A stretch of 14,855 nucleotides of DNA, from positions 1 through 14,855 of the forward strand of contig CAZHHM010000030.1 in assembly GCA_964532225.1 (NCBI GenBank), given 5' to 3'. The stretch is from CAZHHM01 sp964532225. Its GTDB lineage: Bacteria; Margulisbacteria; WOR-1; JAKLHX01. Position numbers and translations under genes: made by a program. Positions 7,638-13,555 of this stretch are shown in pieces. Position 1 is the stretch's first letter, and every line of letters begins with the position of its first letter. The notes under the pieces were generated by a model, which worked only from the letters and a program-made list of their open reading frames with translations, was not told where the DNA came from and did no database searches.

Positions 7638-7644
7638 ATGTAAA
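7616..7644 (-). promoter_or_regulatory. Sigma70-type promoter for the rluE-wec-atp run
   Basis: On the minus strand there is a -35 TTTACA (7644-7639), a 17-nt spacer and a consensus -10 TATAAT (7621-7616). The predicted transcription start is near 7609, only about 12 nt before the ATG at 7597, so the Shine-Dalgarno would sit at the very 5' end of the mRNA. It lies almost exactly on top of the plus-strand promoter at 7610-7637. Confidence 0.75.
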
Positions 7645-7671
7645 TCTTCAGTTCGGACGGAGGTCTACAAA

Positions 7672-7710
7672 ATGGACGCACCTGCTTCGGTTTTTCTTGA
7701 TTTTATGTGA
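7672..7710 (+). CDS. Possible 12-residue leader ORF
   Basis: This is an ORF of 12 codons, MDAPASVFLDFM, with a GGAGG Shine-Dalgarno at 7659-7663 and an 8-nt spacing. It lies wholly in the leader of the next gene. A small inverted repeat (TGATTT 7698-7703 and AAATCA 7710-7715) spans its stop codon. The amino acid run does not match a classical attenuator, which would repeat one amino acid. It may regulate the downstream gene, encode a tiny peptide, or be chance. Confidence 0.35.
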   Translation: MDAPASVFLDFM

Positions 7711-7757
7711 AATCACCCCCCTTTCCGTTCGATAAGTTTTTGCCCGGAGGTAATTAA

Positions 7758-8222
7758 ATGAAGAACCCGTTCTTTGACGACAACAATCTGATCATTCTCG
7801 GTGAGGACAGGATAGGGACAAGGGTCCCTGCCGATGTTCTTTCTCAGGACCATATCAACGCTGTCAACCAGCACGGGTATCATATAGCCGACCACCATGA
7901 CGACAGAGTGGAGATCACGGTAAAGAACAAAAAAGGGTTCATTGAGCACCTTACCATAAAAAAAGAGGAGCACCCTCAAAGCAAGGGGCACAAGCACTGC
8001 AAAGTGAAATACTGCGATTCAAGGGGCAAGTCGGTCTTTGTCGCCAAGCTCTACAATAACAGCGTTAATCAGGTGCAAAAGAACCTTTACGGCGACTATG
8101 TAAGCTTTGACGAGATGCAGACCCTTATACCTCACGAGCTGTTGTCAAGCGCCATGGAGTCTGCTGACAAGGATAAGATGATGGGGCTTCTCGACAGGAT
8201 ACACGAGAACGAGAAATACTAG
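7758..8222 (+). CDS. Hypothetical His/Cys-rich protein of 154 residues
   Basis: I do not recognise a family. The protein is soluble and strongly hydrophilic, with no signal peptide. Histidines cluster at residues 39-47 (HGYHIADHH) and 72-80, followed by C81 and C86 in HKHCKVKYC, a spacing that could bind a metal ion. The C-terminal third looks helical and acidic. It is a real gene on good evidence: a near-consensus promoter, a GGAGG site 7 nt before the ATG, and a clean frame. It is the only complete plus-strand gene in the window and ends convergently on the 79-residue protein gene; both stop codons lie in the same CTAG. Function unknown; a metal-binding or regulatory role is a guess from composition. 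Confidence 0.8.
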   Translation: MKNPFFDDNNLIILGEDRIGTRVPADVLSQDHINAVNQHGYHIADHHDDRVEITVKNKKGFIEHLTIKKEEHPQSKGHKHCKVKYCDSRGKSVFVAKLYNNSVNQVQKNLYGDYVSFDEMQTLIPHELLSSAMESADKDKMMGLLDRIHENEKY

Positions 8223-8458
8223 GCGCCTAAAAGGACCCTTTTGGTAAAGGCCCGGGCAGCGGTTTCCCTGTCATAACGCATACCTGTTATACCATATGAT
8301 CTTTCAAGACAGTGGAACAGTTCGTGGCATACAGCCTCAATGTCAGCGGGGTCGCACACTGAGATAATGTTCTTTTGGGGGTCGTAAGATCCTCTGATCC
8401 TGACAGTGTCATTTCGGACCTCATGCATCAGCGAGAATTTCAGCCCTTTCAGCAGCAT
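8219..8458 (-). CDS. Minimal HExxH zincin-like protein of 79 residues
   Basis: This tiny protein has a zinc metalloprotease signature HELFH at residues 45-49 in the context EAVCHELFHCLERSYGI. It is followed 16 residues later by E65 in DRETAARAF. An HExxH helix plus a downstream ExxAxxF helix is the gluzincin arrangement seen in ImmA/IrrE-type peptidases, here cut to little more than the active-site core. The N-terminal half has a short strand pattern (VRIRGSYDPQKNIISV) that could form the edge sheet. Its ATG overlaps the FAD oxidoreductase stop in TAATG, so it is probably translated by coupling. It could be an active mini-peptidase, a metal-binding partner of the cassette, or a remnant of a larger enzyme; the intact ligands argue against decay. 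Confidence 0.75.
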   Translation of the reverse strand: MLLKGLKFSLMHEVRNDTVRIRGSYDPQKNIISVCDPADIEAVCHELFHCLERSYGITGMRYDRETAARAFTKRVLLGA

Positions 8459-9723
8459 TACCTCATCCCTGCGTTCTGCTGGTTCAGGTCCTCTCTAAGC
8501 TCTTTGTAATCAATGTTGCGCAGTTTTGCATTTCGCTTAAGAGAGATGACCGAGGCCAGTCCTGCAGCCTGTCCCGTAGCCATGCACACAGGCATTATCC
8601 TCGTTGATGACAACGCCTCGTGAGTCGCCGAAATGCATCTGCCCGCGACCAGAAGGTTATCTATGTTTTTCGGGACAAGGCAACGGTAAGGTATCTCATA
8701 GTAAACTGAAGGGCCCAATGGCTTGAATGAGGTCCCGTGACCGTCAGGAGAGTGTATATCGACCGGATAATTGTTCTTTGCGATAGGGTCATCGAATTTA
8801 CGCCCTTCTACAACATCATCGACGTTCAGCGTATAGACACCTTTTATGCGCCTTGTCTCCCTGACGCCGATATGAGGAGCTATGGCCGAGATGTACGCAT
8901 TTTCAAAACCTGACACTTTTTCTTTGAGGAAAAGGAAAAGATTATCCACCTGCTTTCGGGATTCGATCTCAGCTTTCGTAAGGTCGAATACCGAGGTGCC
9001 GTCCTTTTTTGGGACACGGGTAGTGTTTATGTGTATCTCGCCGGGTCGTGTGGTCTCGAACCAGAGGAACTTTTCTCTTGGCGTCCTTATACTGCCTTTC
9101 TTCTTGGCTTCCAGGAATATCGCGTTCATCGTTTCGTGATCGGGCATTCTGGAGCTGTCGATACCGGCAACCCTGAACATCAGGCTGGGGGGCTGGGTCA
9201 GCTGGTCCCCTTCCCTTCCTTTTTCGGTCTCAACTCCCGACATGTAGGCGATATCGGCATCACCGGTACAGTCGATCATGGTCTTTGAGAATATGCGGAC
9301 CTCACCGGACTTCCCCGAAGTGATAACACCTTTTACTGAATTGTCTTTGACGATGACCGCTGAAGCCGTGCTGTGCAGAAGCAGATTTACTCCTGCTCTT
9401 TCGACCATATCGAACAATAAGAGCTTATAGACTTCAGGGTCGAACGCCAAATGCGCCTGCCCGAAAAGTGAGCCCTCTTTACAAGCCCCTCTTTTGATCA
9501 AGCTTTCCTCGATCTCTGAAAAGATCCCTTTTACAAGCCTTTCCCCGTTAATTGCAGGGACCATGAAAGGGTTAACAAGATTGGCAGATGCTGCCCCTCC
9601 GAGGAAACCATATCTTTCAAGAAGGATGACCTTTGAGCCTTTTCTGGCTGCGCTTACTGCTGCGGATATTCCCGCGGGGCCCGCCCCGCAAACGAGAATG
9701 TCGCATCTTTGGTCTTGATTCAT
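8458..9723 (-). CDS. FAD-dependent oxidoreductase, FAD_oxidored family
   Basis: This 421-residue flavoprotein begins with a Rossmann dinucleotide-binding motif GAGPAG at residues 13-18. E36, at the end of the second strand (VILLER), is placed to bind the FAD ribose. The sequence YGFLGGAASANLVNPF, the DCTGDADIA motif, and the C-terminal GRCISATHEALSSTR...MATGQAAGLAS stretch are typical of the PF12831 group. Members act on diverse, often unknown substrates, and several sit beside carbohydrate genes. There is no signal peptide, so it is likely cytoplasmic. It overlaps the DUF4127 gene upstream and the mini-zincin downstream by 1 nt each (TAATG at both junctions). The electron acceptor and substrate cannot be told from sequence. 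Confidence 0.9.
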   Translation of the reverse strand: MNQDQRCDILVCGAGPAGISAAVSAARKGSKVILLERYGFLGGAASANLVNPFMVPAINGERLVKGIFSEIEESLIKRGACKEGSLFGQAHLAFDPEVYKLLLFDMVERAGVNLLLHSTASAVIVKDNSVKGVITSGKSGEVRIFSKTMIDCTGDADIAYMSGVETEKGREGDQLTQPPSLMFRVAGIDSSRMPDHETMNAIFLEAKKKGSIRTPREKFLWFETTRPGEIHINTTRVPKKDGTSVFDLTKAEIESRKQVDNLFLFLKEKVSGFENAYISAIAPHIGVRETRRIKGVYTLNVDDVVEGRKFDDPIAKNNYPVDIHSPDGHGTSFKPLGPSVYYEIPYRCLVPKNIDNLLVAGRCISATHEALSSTRIMPVCMATGQAAGLASVISLKRNAKLRNIDYKELREDLNQQNAGMR

Positions 9724-11180
9724 TACTGAATTATATCACAGTCAATCTCGAACAAACGAGACCACGGGAAGCCCGCCTTCACTCTCAGTTCAGGTGATGA
9801 AAAGTATTCTTTTGCCCATTCTTCAAGGTCACCGGACATAGCGGCAGAAAGCGATGTTGCCTCTGACTCCTGCATTCTGAACGGTGAAATGCCTTTCGAT
9901 TCAATCAGAGACCTTATCTTGGGCCGGACCACCGAATAATACCCCGCGTCCTCAATGATCCGTTCACACACTGCCTTTCTGTCATAAGGGAGCAGTGCCT
10001 GGGAGACAGCAAGGCCTATCGCGTTTGATGCGGTGTTAAACCCCGAGAAGCCCCTTATTTCAGGGACTTTACCCGATGCTTTGATCCATTGGACGTATTC
10101 AAGGTCGCATCCGTTGGCATATCTTACATCTGCCACAACAGCCTGTTTATTAATAAGAGCTACCATATATATCTCAGCCGCAAAGTTCTTGATATGGTGG
10201 CGTTCTTCCTTGTCCTTGAGCCTGGGACTTTCAGAGAACAGATCGCGCTGAGAGACCTCGGCATTATTAACGAACAAGACCATGTCAGAGTCGGCTATCT
10301 CCTGTACCGTCTTAATTCCGAAGAAAGACATATGGTCCCTTACCGTCTCCTGTGCTGACACGTCTTCGTATAAGGACAGTACGTTAGCGTAAGGATAGGC
10401 ATATCTAACAGCGAACACAGGAAGAGGGTCCCCTGACAGGACCGCTTTTGTCAGCATCATAGCTCCCAGCTCATCGGCCCCGTTCATTATATACACTCCG
10501 GGTTCGTTGCCTGCAGCCCCCATAAGTTCGATCTCCTCGGCTTTATGCGGCCCATATTCAGCACAGTCCTCTTTACCTATGACAACCTCATCTATCACAC
10601 CAGAAGTAACAAGGTCTACACAGGCCTTGTTGACTATGTGATTCCTTGCTCTTGCAGAAAAGTATTCCGCCAGAACATCTTCAGGTATCCGTGAGCGCAG
10701 ATCGTCAAGCTCCTGTGTAAGGGCGCTGTCCATATCCGCTTTTGACCTTGAGCTCAGCTCATTGAACCTGAAGATATCTTTCCACAGGTCCGCCGTCCTG
10801 CTGTCGCTGGCGGTAACGGTAAGCCTCATAAGAATGCTTGAGACAAAGATCTTAGCCTTAGGATGCTTAGAACGGATGACCCCAAAAACCTTCAGTCTCT
10901 TTAACGCTGTGTCTTGGTTCGTTCCTGCAGTCCTGCTGGCCACAAGACCTCCGTAACATATCATATCTGCAGAGATCACAAAAGCATCAACATCCGGATC
11001 TGCTGACGTGAGCCATGTCGCAATGCTGTCAGGGTCCCCCGGTACGGTGAAGTGGCCCAGCGATTCCTGCGGAGGGACCAACAGCCGGACCCCGGCGTTC
11101 TCAGCTGCTTTTTGAACGTTCCTGAGGTTAACAGGTCTGTCATCCAATGGTATGTAAACGATCTTATTCACGCTGTTCAT
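9723..11180 (-). CDS. DUF4127-family protein
   Basis: This 485-residue protein matches what I know of the DUF4127 family in length and in its opening motif YIPLDDRPVN (residues 9-18), followed by ADMICYGGLVASR about 60 residues on. The family has no established biochemical function. Conserved Asp, Arg and His residues such as D13, D14 and R15 suggest an enzyme, perhaps a hydrolase or transferase, but that is inference. No signal peptide is visible. It overlaps the metallophosphoesterase by 4 nt (ATGA) and the FAD oxidoreductase by 1 nt, so the three are probably made in fixed proportion. Family assignment is from memory of the motif and would be confirmed by a Pfam search (PF13552). Confidence 0.85.
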   Translation of the reverse strand: MNSVNKIVYIPLDDRPVNLRNVQKAAENAGVRLLVPPQESLGHFTVPGDPDSIATWLTSADPDVDAFVISADMICYGGLVASRTAGTNQDTALKRLKVFGVIRSKHPKAKIFVSSILMRLTVTASDSRTADLWKDIFRFNELSSRSKADMDSALTQELDDLRSRIPEDVLAEYFSARARNHIVNKACVDLVTSGVIDEVVIGKEDCAEYGPHKAEEIELMGAAGNEPGVYIMNGADELGAMMLTKAVLSGDPLPVFAVRYAYPYANVLSLYEDVSAQETVRDHMSFFGIKTVQEIADSDMVLFVNNAEVSQRDLFSESPRLKDKEERHHIKNFAAEIYMVALINKQAVVADVRYANGCDLEYVQWIKASGKVPEIRGFSGFNTASNAIGLAVSQALLPYDRKAVCERIIEDAGYYSVVRPKIRSLIESKGISPFRMQESEATSLSAAMSGDLEEWAKEYFSSPELRVKAGFPWSRLFEIDCDIIQ

Positions 11181-11926
11181 TCCAGTTTGACCGGGGCTAT
11201 GCTGAGCTCGCCGTTATTATACACGACCTTGATGTAATGGTTGAAGCCGCCCATAAAGTAAGGAAGATGCAGTGGCCCTCCTGCACCGCCTGAGAGAACA
11301 TACTCGACACCGCCGGAACTCACCTTCCCGTATGCATGCACATGGCCCCAGAAGACCGCTTTGACCTCATTGGTCTCGAACATTCTTTGCAACTCCATCC
11401 TGACAGCTTTTGGCTTCACGACCTCTTCGGGGAAAGTTCCTGTCATGTCAAACAGAGGCCTGTGCATGAACACGAACTTCGGCACGCCTTTGCTTGAGGA
11501 CAATTGGGACCGGAGCCAGCTTATCTGTTTCTGCCCAAGACCCTTTCTGCTTACGTTGTCAAGCACAATGAACAAAGCTCCGTCGCTCATCCAAGAGTAA
11601 TAAGTGTTTTTAAGTCCGAAACTTTTTTTAAACACCTCTGCACCGGACCCTTTTATGTCGTGGTTCCCTATCGCGTTATAGACCTTAATACCGAACCGTC
11701 TTACTGTGGACCTGTAAAGATCGAACTCCCTTTTGCCCGACCTGACGGTGATGTCCCCGGTATTCACGGCAAATGAAATACTTTTATCGAGCGATATCTT
11801 GTTTAGCAGCGCACTGAAGGTTTCAGGCCCTTTGTGGCTGTCGCCGAACACTGCGAAAGTAAGGGAATATGCGGGAACACCGCTAAAGTACGCAAAAAAT
11901 AAAAAAGCTGCGATTATTGGTCTCAT
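11177..11926 (-). CDS. Exported calcineurin-like metallophosphoesterase
   Basis: This 249-residue protein has the full motif set of the calcineurin-like phosphoesterases: FGDSH (D29, H31), NTGD (D58), GNHD (87-90), a histidine in FMHRPL, and GHVHAYG. These bind two metal ions and hydrolyse a phosphomonoester or diester. The N-terminus MRPIIAAFLFFAYFSGVPAYS looks like a Sec signal peptide with cleavage around residues 19-21, so the enzyme probably works outside the cytoplasmic membrane. It overlaps both neighbours by 4 nt (ATGA at 11923-11926 and at 11177-11180). Of the cassette proteins it is the only one with a clear export signal, which is odd if the rest act in the cytoplasm. Substrate unknown. 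Confidence 0.92.
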   Translation of the reverse strand: MRPIIAAFLFFAYFSGVPAYSLTFAVFGDSHKGPETFSALLNKISLDKSISFAVNTGDITVRSGKREFDLYRSTVRRFGIKVYNAIGNHDIKGSGAEVFKKSFGLKNTYYSWMSDGALFIVLDNVSRKGLGQKQISWLRSQLSSSKGVPKFVFMHRPLFDMTGTFPEEVVKPKAVRMELQRMFETNEVKAVFWGHVHAYGKVSSGGVEYVLSGGAGGPLHLPYFMGGFNHYIKVVYNNGELSIAPVKLE

Positions 11927-12615
11927 TCGACAGAGTCGATCGCGTTCCTGAAGCTGGCCGTAGCTGCCTCGATCGACATTGGAGTTGACCCGGTAACGAT
12001 AGCGCCTATCATGAGCGATTTGACCCCAGTGTCAGACAAGATCGGCACCTCATCGGTAGATATCTTTCGCTGTGTCGGCACTATGACCGGCAGTGAAGAT
12101 ATTGTCGCCAGGGTGATGTAGTACTGCAGGTCGCCGATTGTCAGGTTCTGACCGTACCCCAGATGAGGGATTATAGCAGCCTCGATCGCCTTTATTTCAG
12201 GGGCCGACATACCGACAAGTCTTTCAAATGAAGCCCTGTTATCCACCGCGGCTATCTTTGTGATGCCGTCAAGACCGAACATGAAGTCAGGCATATCCCC
12301 TATCATCATATCCAGAAAGTCGAAACCCATCGACACGATCTCCTCGGCTTCCTGCTCTGAAGGTTTTTTTTCTGCTCCCGGCACTATTCCAACGGGGATA
12401 TCCCCCGCGACCCTAAGTATGCTTGAGAGTTTTGCTTTTTCCTCTGATAATGAACCGAATGAGACCCCGCTTGCTCTGTGTTTTATATTGCAGTGGACTT
12501 TAAGGGCATCAGCGCCTCCCTTTATGGCGGCCGCCGCGAGTTCCGGAGAGTTTTCAGGCAAAGAAACTATAAGGGTCAGCTTGTCCCTGTCTAGCAGTTC
12601 GAGTAAACGGTTCAT
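11923..12615 (-). CDS. TIM-barrel protein with phosphate-binding-like C-terminus, function unknown
   Basis: This 230-residue protein can be read as a full (beta/alpha)8 barrel, with strands at LTLIVSL, ADALKVHC, IPVGIVPG, FDFLDMMIG, ITKIAAV, EAAIIPHLGY, LPVIVPTQR and VKSLMIGAIV. The end GAIVTGSTPMS resembles the phosphate-gripping loop after strand 8 in ribulose-phosphate-binding barrels such as NanE, ThiE or TrpF. A sugar-phosphate substrate is therefore plausible, but I cannot assign a reaction. The ATG overlaps the glyQ stop in ATGA and has an AAGGGG Shine-Dalgarno inside glyQ. It occupies the position where glyS is normally found. Confidence 0.8.
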   Translation of the reverse strand: MNRLLELLDRDKLTLIVSLPENSPELAAAAIKGGADALKVHCNIKHRASGVSFGSLSEEKAKLSSILRVAGDIPVGIVPGAEKKPSEQEAEEIVSMGFDFLDMMIGDMPDFMFGLDGITKIAAVDNRASFERLVGMSAPEIKAIEAAIIPHLGYGQNLTIGDLQYYITLATISSLPVIVPTQRKISTDEVPILSDTGVKSLMIGAIVTGSTPMSIEAATASFRNAIDSVE

Positions 12616-13508
12616 TTTTTCCCCTTAATCAAAGGATACCCCATAAGTTCTCTTTGCTCAAGGTACTCCTTGGCGCATATCCTTGCGAGCTTACGTATCT
12701 TTCCGATGTAGTTCGCCCTTTCGGTAACGCTTATCGCGCCCCTCGCCTCGAGCAGGTTGAAAGTGTGCGAGCATTTCAGGACATGGTCGTATGCAGGAAG
12801 CACCAGTTTTTCCTTGAGGAGATTATCCGCTTCTTTCTGGTATGATTCGAACCACTGGGCAAGCAGGCCTATGTCCGCTTTTTCAAAGCTGTACTTTGAG
12901 TACTCCTTTTCTGCCTGAAGATGCACATCCCCGTAAGAGACCCCTTTTACCCATTCAATATCAAAAAGGCTGGTCTTTTTCTGGAGGTACATAGCGATCC
13001 TCTCAAGACCATACGTTATTTCGGCGCTGATCGGTTTAAGGTCGAACCCTCCGCATTGCTGGAAGTATGTGAACTGCGTTATCTCAAGGCCGTCAAGCCA
13101 GACCTCCCAGCCGACGCCCCAGGCCCCGAGCGTCGGGGACTCCCAGTTGTCCTCGATGAACTTGATATCATGTTTTGATGTGTCTATCCCAAGGAACTCA
13201 AGAGAACGGATAAAAACATCCTGCACGTCTATTGGAGAAGGTTTCAGGATCACCTGGAACTGATAATAAGCACCAAGCCTGTTCGGGTTCTCTCCGTACC
13301 TGCCGTCACCCGGCCTTCTAACCGGCTCGACATAAGCTACGTTCCAAGGCTCAGGGCCAAGGACCCTGAAAAAAGTGGCAGGATGCATGGTGCCGGCGCC
13401 CTTTTCGATGTCGTACGGCTGCTGGATCACACAGCCCTGTTCGGCCCAAAATTTTGAGAGAGAAATGATAATATCCTGGAAAGTCGGCTCAAGATGTTTT
13501 TTTGTCAT
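12612..13508 (-). CDS. glyQ: Glycine-tRNA ligase alpha subunit
   Basis: This 298-residue protein is the catalytic alpha subunit of the alpha2beta2 bacterial glycyl-tRNA synthetase, which activates glycine and, with beta, charges tRNA-Gly. Nearly the whole N-terminal half is family consensus: TFQDIIISL, EQGCVIQQPYD, GAGTMHPATFFRVLGPEPW, VEPVRRPGDGRYGENPNRLG and YYQFQVILKPSP. Length is normal. No glyS follows; the next gene is a TIM-barrel protein overlapping by 4 nt. No Shine-Dalgarno precedes the ATG at 13508. A possible promoter (TTCAAA at 13544-13539, 17-nt spacer, TATCAT at 13521-13516) would place transcription start almost at the ATG, which suggests a leaderless mRNA. Confidence 0.97.
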   Translation of the reverse strand: MTKKHLEPTFQDIIISLSKFWAEQGCVIQQPYDIEKGAGTMHPATFFRVLGPEPWNVAYVEPVRRPGDGRYGENPNRLGAYYQFQVILKPSPIDVQDVFIRSLEFLGIDTSKHDIKFIEDNWESPTLGAWGVGWEVWLDGLEITQFTYFQQCGGFDLKPISAEITYGLERIAMYLQKKTSLFDIEWVKGVSYGDVHLQAEKEYSKYSFEKADIGLLAQWFESYQKEADNLLKEKLVLPAYDHVLKCSHTFNLLEARGAISVTERANYIGKIRKLARICAKEYLEQRELMGYPLIKGKK

Positions 13509-13513
13509 TTGTT

Positions 13514-13527
13514 TTATGATATCATAA
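13514..13527. promoter_or_regulatory. 14-bp palindrome TTATGATATCATAA in glyQ-hss divergent spacer
   Basis: This perfect palindrome lies in the 47-bp spacer between two divergent genes. Each strand reads TATGAT and TATCAT, either of which could act as a -10 hexamer, so it may be a symmetric bidirectional promoter. On the minus strand, TATCAT at 13521-13516 has TTCAAA 17 nt upstream. The plus-strand -35 is less clear. It could instead be a binding site for a dimeric regulator. Its inner 10-mer is repeated upstream of atpB. Confidence 0.45.
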
Positions 13528-13555
13528 TTTTTATTCTCTTTGAAAGGAGAAAAAA

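Noticed and set aside
7713..7997. Minus-strand frame of 94 codons opposite the 154-residue orphan
   Set aside because: The plus-strand frame has a promoter and a GGAGG site, while this one has neither and only looks hydrophobic by mirror coding.
8228..8244. Inverted repeat AAAAG/CTTTT near the convergent stops, considered as a terminator
   Set aside because: The 5-bp AT-rich stem is weak, lies inside the 79-residue protein gene, and is not followed by a clear T-tract on either strand.
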